64,000 nucleotides of DNA, from the NCBI RefSeq assembly GCF_042660705.1, contig NZ_JBHSUQ010000001.1, one strand, 5' to 3'. Position 1 is the first letter of the stretch, and the number at the start of each line of letters is the position of its first letter. Source of the DNA: Undibacterium_A arcticum. Its GTDB lineage: Bacteria > Pseudomonadota > Gammaproteobacteria > Burkholderiales > Burkholderiaceae_D. The position numbers were made by a program, and so were the translations under genes. Below are positions 9,542-18,034 of the stretch, piece by piece. The notes below the pieces were generated by a model. The model ran no database searches, was not told where the DNA came from, and saw only the letters and a program-made list of their open reading frames with translations.

Positions 9542-10082
9542 GACACACCTCTGCCCGCAATCGTCCAGTGTCAAGCACGAATATGACGGCGCAATGACGC
9601 AGCCGACCGCTCTTGAAACATGAACAAGGTTGACGCAAAGAGCCTTTGATTGGCACGAGTCCGCATGATCGACACGTCGCGTTGCGTGCACGGCTAGTTG
9701 CGCAGCACGACGTTTCGAAGCAAATGCATGGCAAATCCTGCAGCTTGAAGACCGGGATTTGACAATAAAATGAGTTGTTTCTGGAAATCAGACGGTTCAG
9801 AAATGATTCCTGAACCTTGAGACACCATCATCCGCCGGTGGCGAGATGACGGCAGGGGAATCCTGCTTTATCTTGCCAAGGCAGCGCCGACTACAGGTCG
9901 GCAACAACAGCCACTGGAACAAGTACCCATGAAAGGGTCTCCGCAAAATGAAAACGGGCGGATTGTAAGCCGCGCGTCGGCCTTGCGTCAAGCAGAATTA
10001 CTGCATCGCAACAATGCGGTGCGATGGCGATGTCGCAGCCCACGCCGCGCGGATGAAGCATGCCGCGGGACGGTTTGGGCCA
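9542..10082. other. 541-bp intergenic region between hrpA and the porin-mgtA pair
   Basis: No convincing gene on either strand. It should hold the promoter and leader of the porin-mgtA transcript (minus strand). Visible structures are a perfect 7-bp inverted repeat with a 9-base loop at 9794-9816 (GGTTCAG and CTGAACC) and a shorter GCAGG/CCTGC hairpin around 9852-9866. I looked for M-box (ykoK) and yybP-ykoY riboswitch core sequences and did not find them. The hairpins have no T-run that would make them clear terminators. Confidence 0.4.
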
Positions 10083-13000
10083 TCAACGTTGCAGCGACTC
10101 CCACACTTTTTGCAAGCGCTTGACCGACACCGGCATTGGCGTGCGCAACTCCTGCGCGAATAGCGACACGCGCAACTCCTCCAGCATCCAGCGAAACTCG
10201 ATCATTTTTGGGTCGACCTGCTTGCTGCCCTGCCGGTCTTTCACGGCGCGCTGATACGGCGCGGCCACCTGGTTCCATTCGGCCAGCCATTTGGCGTCGC
10301 GTGCCGGGTCCGCGCGCAGCTTGTCGATGCGCACATTGATCGCCTTCAGGTAGCGCGGGAAATGCGCCAGCTGCGCGTAATCGTTATCGACCAGGAAGCG
10401 CTTGCCAACCAGCGCCTGCAGCTGCGTCTGCAGGTCGGCGCCGGCTTGGGCATGTCCCTTTACGCCCTGCAGCTTCTTCGGCAGCGCATGGAATTCGGTC
10501 AGTATCTGCGCCAGCAGCCGCGCTATCTCGTTGACCAGCAGACCGAGCCGCGACTTGCCCTCGTCCTTGCGCTGGTTGAACTGTTCGACATTGGTCGGCA
10601 GCGGTTCCTGCAGGCAGGCGATCTCCAGTGCCGTGTTCAGTATCTGGTCACGCAATTCCTCCTGCGTGCCGAGCGGCATGAACTGCATGCCCATCTGCTG
10701 CAGGCCGGGGATGTTCTTCTCAAGATATTTGAGTTGCTCCTTCAGTTGTAGCGCAAACAGGCGGCGCAGCCCGATCCGGTGCGTGCGCGCCGCGACGGCC
10801 GGGTCATCAAACACTTCCAGATCGCAATGCGTGGCCTTGTCGACCAGCGCCGGGAAGCCGATCAGGGTCAGCTTGCCCTTCGTGATTTCGAGCAGTTCCG
10901 GCAGTTCGCCGAAGGTCCAGGTGGTGAGATTTCCATACGCTGTCGCAGACGTTCCCGCTTTCGCTCCTCCCCCTTCTAGGGGGAGGTTGGGTGGGGGATG
11001 GGTTGTGCCGGATGCTGAACCCATCCCCTCCCCAGCCCTCCCCTTGAAGGGGAGGGAGTCATTGCTGCCGGTAGTGGAAACCGCCAGCTTCTGGAAACTG
11101 GCGCGCGCCTGCCCGCCCAGCTCGCCTTGCAAGCAGGCCAGATTGCGGCCCATGTCGAGTTGCCGCCCATGCTCGTCGATCACCTTGAAATTCATGAAGT
11201 GATGCGCCGGCAAGGTCTCGCTCTTGAAGTCGCTCAGCTTGACCGCGAGACTGGTCTGTTCACGGATATCGGCGATGATGGCATCGAGCAGATTGCCCCT
11301 GCCGAAAGCCGAGGCCGCCTGCACCCGCTCGCAGAATCCGGCGGCATAGTCCGGCAACGGCACGCAGTGACGGCGCAGTTTTTGCGGCAGCGATTTCAGC
11401 AGCAGATGGGTCTTTTCCTTCAACATGCCGGGCACCAGCCAGTCGCAGCGATCCTGCGCTACCTGGTTCAGCGCATACAAGGGCACCGCGAGGGTCACAC
11501 CGTCACGCAGGCTGCCGGGTTCGAAGTGATAGGTCAGCGCCATCTCGACCCCGGCCACCGTCATCTGTTTCGGGAACAGGTCGGTGGTGACGCCGGCCGC
11601 TTCGTGCCGCATCAGTTCGTCGCGGCTCAGGACCAGCAGCTGCGGATTGTTTGCGGCGGCATCCTTGTACCATTTTTCAAACGCAATGGCGTTGCAGATG
11701 TCGGGCGGCAGCAGTTTGTCGTAGAACGCGGCGATCAGTTCGTCATCGACCAGCACGTCCAGGCGACGCGATTTGTGTTCCAGGTTTTCGATCTCACGCA
11801 CCAGCTTCTGGTTGTGTGCCAGGAACGGTGCGCGAGTGTTGAATTCACCGCCGACCAGCCCGTCGCGGATGAACAGCTCGCGCGCTTCGGTCGGGTTGAT
11901 CGCGCCGTAGTTGATGCGGCGCTGGCTGTACACCACCAGGCCGTACAGGGTCGCGCGTTCGTAGGCCGACACCTGGCCGCTGCTCTTCTCCCAGCGCGGT
12001 TCGCCGTAGGATTTCTTCAACAGATGACCGCCGACGCGTTCCAGCCATTCCGGCTGGATCTGCGCCACGCAGCGTGCATACAGCCGCGTGGTGTCGACCA
12101 GTTCGGCGGCGACGAGCCAGCGCCCTGCCTTCTTGAGCAAACTGGAACCCGGCCAGATGTGGAATTTGATGCCGCGCGCGCCCAGATAGTGGGCATCCTC
12201 ATCGGACTTGAAACCGAGGTTGCCGAGCAAACCGGTCAACAACGCCGTGTGCAGGTTCTCATAAGTTGCGGGCGCCTCGTTCAGGCGCCAGCCCTGTTCG
12301 CGCACGATGGTCAGCAGTTGCGAATGGACGTCGCGCCATTCGCGCAGCCGCAGTTGCGACAGGAAGTTGGCGCGACAATTATCCTGCAGCTGGCGGTTGG
12401 TTTTCTTGTGTTCGATCGCCTCGTCAAACCATTTCCAGATCTTCAGGTAACTTTGAAATTCTGATTTTTCGTCGGCGAATTTCTTGTGCGCGGCATCGGC
12501 GGCGGCCTGCGCTTCCAACGGCCGGTCGCGCGGGTCCTGGACCGACAGTGCCGATGCGATGATCAGCATTTCGGATAGGCAGACGTTGTCCAGCGCCGCC
12601 AGGATCATGCGGCCGACGCGCGGATCGAGCGGCAACTTGCCCAGCTTCCTGCCAAGTGTGGTGAGCTGGTTACCGTCATCGACTGCACCGAGTTCCTGCA
12701 ATAACTGATAACCGTCGGCGATCGCACGGCCCGGCGGCGGTTCGATGAAAGGAAAGGTCTCGACATCGGCCAGATGCAGCGACTTCATGCGCAGGATGAC
12801 CGCGGCCAGCGACGAGCGCAGGATTTCCGGCTCGGTAAATTTCGGCCGCAGCAGATAGTCCTGCTCGTCGTACAAGCGGATACAGACGCCGGCCGCCACC
12901 CGGCCGCAGCGTCCGGTGCGCTGATTGGCGGCCGATTGTGCGATCGGCTCGATCTGCAATTGCTCGACCTTGTTGCGATAGCTGTAGCGCTTGACCCGCG

Positions 13001-14165
13001 CCAGCCCGGCATCGACCACGTAGCGGATGCCGGGAACGGTCAGCGAGGTCTCGGCGACGTTGGTGGCCAGCACGATGCGGCGCGCATGCGAGCTCTTGAA
13101 CACGCGCTCCTGCTCTTGTGCCGACAGCCGCGCGAACAGCGGCAGGATCTCAATATGTGGCGGATGGTGTTTGCGCAGTGCTTCGGCGGTATCGCGGATT
13201 TCGCGCTCGCCGGGCAAAAATACCAGCACGTCGCCGGAACCGATCCGGCTCAGCTCGTCGACCGCATCGACCACCGCGTCCATCAGGTCGCGCTGCTCTC
13301 GACGCTGCGCTTCTCCCATTCTCCCCCTCCCCTTCAAGGGGAGGGACGGGGTGGGGATGGGTTTCAAGCCTGTCGCCGCAATCCCATCCCCCTCCCGACC
13401 TCCCCCTTGAAGGGGGAGGAGCCCATCAACCGGCCGGTAGCGTATTTCGACCGGGTACAGGCGCCCGGAGACCTCGATCACCGGCGCCGGCTTGTCAGCT
13501 TGACCGAAATGCCGGGCAAAACGGTCGGCGTCGATGGTGGCCGACGTGATGATCAGTTTCAGGTCCGGTCGCCGTGGCAGCAACTGCTTCAGGTAACCGA
13601 GCAGGAAATCGATGTTCAGGCTGCGTTCGTGCGCCTCGTCGATGATGATGGTGTCGTATTGCTTCAGCAGTGGGTCGGTCTGGGTCTCGGCCAGCAGGAT
13701 GCCGTCGGTCATCAGCTTGACCGTTGCGCCCTTGGTCAGGGTATCGGCGAAGCGCACCTTGAAGCCGACATGCTCGCCGAGCGGCGTCCCCAGTTCCTGC
13801 GCGATCCGCTTGGCGGTTGACGACGCGGCAATGCGGCGCGGCTGGGTATGGCCGATCAGGCCAAGCTGTCCGCGCCCGAGTTCAAGGCAGATTTTCGGCA
13901 ACTGGGTGGTCTTGCCGGATCCGGTTTCACCGCACACGATGATGACCTGATTGGCCTGCAGCGCGGCCGCGATCTCAGCCCGCCGGCCCGATACCGGCAA
14001 TTCTTCCGGGAACGTAATCGGCGGCAAGGGATTGCGGAATGGCGCCTGGCTTGGTTTTGGTGGCTGGGATGGCTGACGCCCGCAGGGGGCGCCGTCGGCG
14101 GATCGGCGCGGTTGCGGACTGGGGTTGGCTGGCATTGTTTTTTGTGGGGATCGACGCTGTGACAT
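10083..14165 (-). CDS. hrpA: DEAH-box ATP-dependent RNA helicase HrpA with two repeat-derived inserts
   Basis: A large DExH helicase of about 1360 residues (E. coli HrpA is 1300), linked in E. coli to mRNA processing and rescue of stalled ribosomes. Visible: Walker A CGETGSGKTTQLPK, GHTQPRRIAASS, DEAH (IIIDEAHERSLN), SAT (ITSATIDADRF), then FLPGEREIRDTAEAL, VLATNVAETSLTVPGIRYV and QRTGRCGRVAAGV. The HrpA-type C-terminal region has RNLACLQGELGGQARASFQ and LTTWTFGELPELLEI. Two stretches are foreign to the family: residues about 249-281 and 1037-1067. Both are translations of palindromic repeats (see the repeat entries) and sit in variable linkers. I start at ATG 14163-14165; ATG 14133-14135 is an alternative, and neither has a clear ribosome-binding site. 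The open frame continues upstream only as antisense of argA. Confidence 0.95.
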   Translation of the reverse strand: MSQRRSPQKTMPANPSPQPRRSADGAPCGRQPSQPPKPSQAPFRNPLPPITFPEELPVSGRRAEIAAALQANQVIIVCGETGSGKTTQLPKICLELGRGQLGLIGHTQPRRIAASSTAKRIAQELGTPLGEHVGFKVRFADTLTKGATVKLMTDGILLAETQTDPLLKQYDTIIIDEAHERSLNIDFLLGYLKQLLPRRPDLKLIITSATIDADRFARHFGQADKPAPVIEVSGRLYPVEIRYRPVDGLLPLQGGGREGDGIAATGLKPIPTPSLPLKGRGRMGEAQRREQRDLMDAVVDAVDELSRIGSGDVLVFLPGEREIRDTAEALRKHHPPHIEILPLFARLSAQEQERVFKSSHARRIVLATNVAETSLTVPGIRYVVDAGLARVKRYSYRNKVEQLQIEPIAQSAANQRTGRCGRVAAGVCIRLYDEQDYLLRPKFTEPEILRSSLAAVILRMKSLHLADVETFPFIEPPPGRAIADGYQLLQELGAVDDGNQLTTLGRKLGKLPLDPRVGRMILAALDNVCLSEMLIIASALSVQDPRDRPLEAQAAADAAHKKFADEKSEFQSYLKIWKWFDEAIEHKKTNRQLQDNCRANFLSQLRLREWRDVHSQLLTIVREQGWRLNEAPATYENLHTALLTGLLGNLGFKSDEDAHYLGARGIKFHIWPGSSLLKKAGRWLVAAELVDTTRLYARCVAQIQPEWLERVGGHLLKKSYGEPRWEKSSGQVSAYERATLYGLVVYSQRRINYGAINPTEARELFIRDGLVGGEFNTRAPFLAHNQKLVREIENLEHKSRRLDVLVDDELIAAFYDKLLPPDICNAIAFEKWYKDAAANNPQLLVLSRDELMRHEAAGVTTDLFPKQMTVAGVEMALTYHFEPGSLRDGVTLAVPLYALNQVAQDRCDWLVPGMLKEKTHLLLKSLPQKLRRHCVPLPDYAAGFCERVQAASAFGRGNLLDAIIADIREQTSLAVKLSDFKSETLPAHHFMNFKVIDEHGRQLDMGRNLACLQGELGGQARASFQKLAVSTTGSNDSLPFKGRAGEGMGSASGTTHPPPNLPLEGGGAKAGTSATAYGNLTTWTFGELPELLEITKGKLTLIGFPALVDKATHCDLEVFDDPAVAARTHRIGLRRLFALQLKEQLKYLEKNIPGLQQMGMQFMPLGTQEELRDQILNTALEIACLQEPLPTNVEQFNQRKDEGKSRLGLLVNEIARLLAQILTEFHALPKKLQGVKGHAQAGADLQTQLQALVGKRFLVDNDYAQLAHFPRYLKAINVRIDKLRADPARDAKWLAEWNQVAAPYQRAVKDRQGSKQVDPKMIEFRWMLEELRVSLFAQELRTPMPVSVKRLQKVWESLQR
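10966..11056. repeat. Double-hairpin palindromic repeat inside hrpA (copy 1)
   Basis: Two perfect 8-bp hairpins, CCTCCCCC/GGGGGAGG (10966-10986) and CCCTCCCC/GGGGAGGG (11036-11056), flank an inner inverted repeat: GGGGATGGGTT at 10994-11004 pairs with AACCCATCCCC at 11018-11028. The whole can fold as a three-stem cross. On the minus strand it is translated in frame within HrpA, giving LPFKGRAGEGMG and PPPNLPLEGGG. It shares architecture and arm sequences with the copy at 13325-13419. It looks like a short non-autonomous, REP/MITE-like dispersed repeat. Confidence 0.85.
13325..13419. repeat. Double-hairpin palindromic repeat inside hrpA (copy 2)
   Basis: The same architecture as the copy at 10966-11056. 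Perfect 8-bp hairpins CCCTCCCC/GGGGAGGG (13325-13345) and CCTCCCCC/GGGGGAGG (13399-13419) surround the inner pair GGGGATGGG (13353-13361) and CCCATCCCC (13383-13391). It is read in frame by hrpA as LPLQGGGREGDGI and PTPSLPLKGRGRMGE. It lies between YPVEIRYRPV and the helicase segment AVVDAVDELSRIG, a linker whose length varies in HrpA proteins. The 21-22-base loop between the inner arms differs from copy 1, so the copies are related but diverged. Confidence 0.85.
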
Positions 14166-14190
14166 GGCTGGGCGAATTATAATGCGCAAC

Positions 14191-15501
14191 ATGGAAAATC
14201 CCGAACTCTTCGTCCAGTGGCTGCGCTCGGTCGCGCCATATATCCACGCCTTCCGCGGCAAGACCTTCGTGCTGGCCTTCCCGGGTGAACTGGTAATGGC
14301 CGGCGCGTTGCCGGTGCTGGCGCAAGACTTGTCGTTATTGCATGCACTCGGCATCAAGGTGGTGCTGGTGCACGGCTCGCGCCCGCAGGTGGCCGAGCAG
14401 CTGGCGCTACGGAACGTCGAGGGTCGTTTCCACAACGACATCCGGATCACCGATACTGCCGCGCTGGAATGCGCGAAAGAAGCGGCCGGCGAGTTGCGGC
14501 TCGATATCGAAGCGGCTTTCAGCCAGGGCTTGCCGAATACGCCAATGGCGCACGCGGCGATCCGCATCATTTCCGGCAATTTCGTGACCGCCCGGCCGCT
14601 CGGCGTGATCGACGGCGTCGATCTGGAGCTGACCGGCAAGGCGCGCAAGATCGCATCCGAGACCATCCACCCGATTCTGAGTGCCGGCGGCCTGGTGCTG
14701 CTGTCGCCGCTCGGCTTCTCGCCGACCGGCGAAGCCTTCAATCTGACGATGGAAGACGTCGCGGTATCGGCTGCGGTGGCGTTGCATGCGGATAAACTGA
14801 TTTTCATCACCGAAACACCGATGATGACGGACGCAGCCGGTGTCGAGATCCACGAACTGTCGTCGCACCAGGCCGAAGCAGTGCTGAAGGCCGATTTCCT
14901 GCCGGCCGATTCGGCGTTTTACCTGCAGCACGCGATCAAGGCTTGCCACAACGGCGTGCCGCGCACGCACATCGTGCCGTTCTCGATTGACGGCTCGGCG
15001 TTGCTGGAACTGTTTACCCACGATGGCGTCGGCGCCATGATCAGCCACGAGAATCTGGAAAGCCTGCGCGAAGCGACCATCGAAGACGTCGGCGGCATCA
15101 TCAAGCTGATCGAACCGCTGGAAGCCGACGGCACCCTGGTCAAGCGCGGTCGCGAATTGATCGAGCGTGAAATCGATTATTTCTCGGTGATTGAGCATGA
15201 TGGCGTGATTTTCGGTTGCGCCGCGCTATACCCGTTCCCCGCTGAAAAAATGGCCGAGATGGCCTGCCTGACCGTCAATCCGGAGGTGCAGGCACAAGGC
15301 GATGGCGAGCGCATCCTGAAGCATTTGGAAAACCGCGCGCGCGCCGCCGGCTTCACCAAACTATTCGTGCTGACAACGCGTACCGCGCACTGGTTCCTGA
15401 AACGCGGCTTCGCCCACGCCACTGTCGACGCATTGCCGAAGGACCGCTTGCACATGTATAACTGGCAGCGCAAATCGCAGGTGCTGATCAAGCAGCTGTG
15501 A
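14191..15501 (+). CDS. argA: Amino-acid N-acetyltransferase (N-acetylglutamate synthase)
   Basis: Transfers acetyl from acetyl-CoA to glutamate, the first step of arginine biosynthesis in the cytosol. The N-terminal amino-acid-kinase-like domain shows KTFVLAFPGELVMAG, KVVLVHGSRPQVAEQL and GGLVLLSPLGFSPTGE. It is followed by a GNAT domain with EIDYFSVIEHDGVIFGCAAL, the acetyl-CoA loop VNPEVQAQGDGERILKHLE and FVLTTRTAHWFLKRGF. At 436 residues it matches the classical ArgA. The ATG at 14191 (MENPELFVQWLRSVAPYIH) is the family start; the frame stays open upstream without similarity. It is divergent from hrpA, with a TATAAT-like element at 14177-14183 between them. Confidence 0.96.
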   Translation: MENPELFVQWLRSVAPYIHAFRGKTFVLAFPGELVMAGALPVLAQDLSLLHALGIKVVLVHGSRPQVAEQLALRNVEGRFHNDIRITDTAALECAKEAAGELRLDIEAAFSQGLPNTPMAHAAIRIISGNFVTARPLGVIDGVDLELTGKARKIASETIHPILSAGGLVLLSPLGFSPTGEAFNLTMEDVAVSAAVALHADKLIFITETPMMTDAAGVEIHELSSHQAEAVLKADFLPADSAFYLQHAIKACHNGVPRTHIVPFSIDGSALLELFTHDGVGAMISHENLESLREATIEDVGGIIKLIEPLEADGTLVKRGRELIEREIDYFSVIEHDGVIFGCAALYPFPAEKMAEMACLTVNPEVQAQGDGERILKHLENRARAAGFTKLFVLTTRTAHWFLKRGFAHATVDALPKDRLHMYNWQRKSQVLIKQL

Positions 15502-15568
15502 CCGCCGGCAGGTCGCGCCGAACCATGCTAAACAACATGAATACTGGCAGTATCACTATTAAATTCAA

Positions 15569-15584
15569 TTCCCGCGCGCGGGAA
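15569..15584. promoter_or_regulatory. 16-bp perfect palindrome upstream of yggX
   Basis: TTCCCGCGCGCGGGAA is a perfect palindrome centred about 30 bases before the yggX start codon, just upstream of its ribosome-binding site. A smaller inverted repeat, ATACT/AGTAT, lies at 15541-15553. It could be an operator or a leader hairpin; I recognise no specific regulator for it. Confidence 0.35.
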
Positions 15585-15606
15585 AGCCAACACACAGGAG
15601 AAGTAT

Positions 15607-15878
15607 ATGGCTCGCATGATCCACTGTATTAAATTGAACAAGGAAGCCGAAGGACTCGATTTTCCGCCGTACCCGGGGGAATTGGGCAAGAAATTTATCT
15701 GAATGTGTCAAAGGAAGCCTGGGCTGCCTGGCTCAAGCATCAGACCATGCTGGTCAATGAAAACCGCTTGAACCTGGCTGATGCGCGGGCCCGTAAATAT
15801 CTGGCGACGCAGATGGAAAAGCATTTCTTTGGCGAGGGTGCTGATGCGGCAGTCGGTTATGTGCCGCCGACCGAGTAA
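15607..15878 (+). CDS. yggX: Probable Fe(2+)-trafficking protein YggX, frameshifted
   Basis: A small cytosolic protein tied to protection and repair of Fe-S clusters under oxidative stress. Read from the ATG at 15607 it begins MARMIHCIKLNKEAEGLDF and PPYPGELGKK, with the conserved Cys7. It then breaks at the A-run 15691-15693: restoring one A gives KKIYLNVSKEAWAAWLKHQ, and the frame continues through LADARARKYLATQMEKHFFG to the TAA at 15876-15878. The restored length is 90 residues, the usual YggX size. A strong AGGAG lies upstream at 15596-15600. As deposited, translation would stop at residue 32, so automatic gene finders will miss it. Confidence 0.9.
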
Positions 15879-15887
15879 ATGAAATAC

Positions 15888-15923
15888 GGCGTTAAAAATA
15901 CTACCCGCAGTATTTTTAACGCC
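15888..15923 (+). terminator. Long hairpin terminator after yggX
   Basis: A perfect 15-bp stem (GGCGTTAAAAATACT and its complement AGTATTTTTAACGCC) with a 6-base loop starts 10 bp after the yggX stop codon. The stem itself is T/A rich at the top, but no T-run follows the base on the + strand. It may act as a bidirectional terminator or an mRNA-stabilising 3' end. Confidence 0.6.
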
Positions 15924-16105
15924 GCAGCAAACACGCGGGGAATAGTGCGGTTTTAACTCATACTCCCCTGCAATGTTAAAAATCCTTGACTGGATTCACG
16001 CACTGGCACCGGCATCAAGCAGCCTTCGCCATCAGATTGCCCTATACAGCCGGTCTCGATACCGCTGCATGCGCATCAAGCACCGGTTCTGTTGTCGCGA
16101 TAGCT

Positions 16106-16381
16106 TCAGAACGACGTGCACTGCAGGAAGCCATGATGTCCGCCAAAGCAGGTCGTCGTGCTCGGCGCGCGGCTGTAACGCTCGAAACTATCCTGCGCAC
16201 TCAGTCGCAACACGCAATCGCGCCATCTGTCCGAATCGGCACCAAAGCCGAGTTTCTGGCATGCCGGGCCATATACCGCCATCATTCGTTCAACTTCGCG
16301 CTGCTGCTGAACGCTGCGTTCAGCATCCGTTGCGCATCCGGCAATAAAAGCGCTCAAAGCCAGGATAACAATTGTGCGCAT
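16106..16381 (-). CDS. Small predicted lipoprotein, unknown function
   Basis: A 91-residue protein with a lipoprotein signal peptide: MRTIVILALSAFIAGC, lipobox AFIAGC, acylated Cys16. The mature part is short and hydrophilic, with a QQREVERMMAVYGPACQKLG stretch and four further cysteines (VYGPACQ, WRDCVL, TTTCFGG, FLQCTSF), so disulfides are possible. The start is well supported by GGAGG five bases before the ATG at 16379-16381. I do not recognise the family. It stands alone between yggX and the CNNM-type gene. Confidence 0.7.
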   Translation of the reverse strand: MRTIVILALSAFIAGCATDAERSVQQQREVERMMAVYGPACQKLGFGADSDRWRDCVLRLSAQDSFERYSRAPSTTTCFGGHHGFLQCTSF

Positions 16382-16546
16382 GATAACCTCCTTCGTGTGT
16401 AACTTAGAGGCCGTGATCGGCGCCTCGTTGCGACGATCGTGTTACCGATTGTATAAGCAGCATAGTTCCTGGCGATCGAACAATCCGTTCGCTATTTGTA
16501 TAGTTTGCAGCCAGACGTATCCGGCACACGCAATCGGCGTGCGAGA

Positions 16547-17879
16547 TCACGGTGCCATGGTCGGCGCAGTTCCGACTCTTGGGTAGACCCGTACCAGCAG
16601 GATGCGCGGCCCGTTCATTTTCTTGACCACGACATCGAATTGCTCGAATTCAATTTTCTGGCCCTGCTCGGGAATGGCGCCGAGTTGCGCCATGATCAGG
16701 CCACCGACCGATTCCACCTCGTCCAGCCTGCCGGTTTCATGGTCGACATCGAGGCCGAGCATGCGCTCCAGCGAAAAGATCGGCAGGCTGCCCTTGCCGA
16801 TCAAGGTGCCGTCATCGAGTCGGGTCCAGTCATTGTCATTCTGGCGGAATTCGTCGCGAATTTCGCCCACCAGCGCGCCCAGCAGATTGTCCAGCGTGAT
16901 GAAGCCTTCCGGCTTGTGCCCCTTGCGCCCGACCACCGTAAAATGCGGGGCGCCGGTGCGGAAGCGTCGGAACAGTTCCTGCGCCGGCATGCGCGGCGAC
17001 ACACACTCGATCGGTCGCAGATAGGGATTCAGGCTGTCGATCGGCTTGCCGTCCTGCTGGGCCAGGAACAAGTCCTTCAGATGGATGACGCCGAGCACAT
17101 CGACGCCATTGCTATCGAAAAGGATAACGGCTGAAGCGGCTGCGGCACATGATTTGCAGGTTGTCATGCACGGACAGCGATTGTTGTAACGCGGCGATCT
17201 CATGGATCGGGCGCATCAGGTCGGACACCTCTAATTCACTGAAGTCGAGCGCCTGTGCCAGGATATTCCATTCGTCGCGGGAATAGAGTTCGCCGGCGCG
17301 ACTGCTGCGCAGGATCAGCTTCAGTTCGTCCGGCGAATAATGCGCATCATGGCCATGCACACCGTCGAGCCCGGCCAGCCGCAACACCGCGTTGGCGCTC
17401 GCATTGAGCAGCCAGATCGCCGGGTACATCGTCCAGTAAAAACCGTATAGCGGTGCGGCAGTCCACAAGCCGATGACCTCCGGATTGCGGATCGCCAGCG
17501 ATTTCGGTGCCAGTTCGCCGACTACGATATGCAGAAACGAAATCACGCAGAACGCGAACGTGAACGAGATGCCTTCAATCAGTTCCGCCGAAGTGATGCC
17601 GATCCAGCCGAATACCGGCTCCAGCAAGCTGGCGAACGCCGGCTCGCCGATCCAGCCCAAGCCGAGCGAGGCCAGGGTGATGCCGAGCTGGCAAGCCGAC
17701 AGATAGGCGTCGAGCTTGCCGTGCACTGTGGCCAGGATGCGACCGCGCCAGCCCTGCTTCTTCGCAATCGCCCGGATGCGGGTCTGGCGCAGCTTGACCA
17801 GGCCGAATTCGGCCGCCACAAAAAAGCCGTTCAACAGCACCAAAAAAACAGCGCAGATTAACAACAGGAGGTTTTGCAT
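16547..17879 (-). CDS. CNNM/CorC-HlyC family membrane protein with CBS domains, frameshifted
   Basis: An inner-membrane protein of the 'hemolysin-related' CNNM/CorB family, members of which take part in Mg2+/Co2+ transport. The CNNM domain has transmembrane segments beginning LLLLICAVFLVLLNGFFVAA, and also LSACQLGITLASLGLGWIGE and VVGELAPKSLAI. A CBS pair follows (VSDLMRPIHEIAALQQSL; DVLGVIHLKDLFLAQQDG), then the CorC_HlyC domain (ESVGGLIMAQLGAIPEQGQ). The frame breaks at the T-run 17119-17122 on the + strand, between RSRFSRYP and FDSNGVDVLG; two missing bases would join them. The start codon 17877-17879 is preceded by AGGAGG. The distance from mgtA (9 kb) gives no operon link. Confidence 0.85.
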
Positions 17880-18034
17880 CTGCGCTATCGCGTTTGGGCG
17901 GGATGAAAGTGGTAACGCGGTTCTGACTTACTCATATACTCCTGTTGCAAAGTCACTGTTGCCAGCATAAACAAACCGGATATTTCACATACTAGCCACT
18001 ACTGCGTTCTGCAATGCCGCTATGGCGCGCGATT

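Noticed and set aside
9830..9960. Mg2+ riboswitch (M-box or yybP-ykoY) before porin-mgtA
   Set aside because: None of the conserved core segments of these classes could be found on the minus strand; only generic hairpins are present.
10961..13420. CRISPR array from the repeated GC-rich motifs in hrpA
   Set aside because: There are only two copies, 2.3 kb apart, palindromic and inside a coding frame; no regular repeat-spacer pattern.
14166..14810. N-terminal extension of hrpA by more than 200 residues
   Set aside because: That stretch is antisense to argA, has no helicase similarity and is Ser/Ala/Arg-rich as expected of a shadow frame.
15973..16402. Overlapping + strand frames between yggX and the CNNM-type gene
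   Set aside because: They overlap the small lipoprotein gene on the minus strand, which has a lipobox and a good ribosome-binding site; the + frames show neither.
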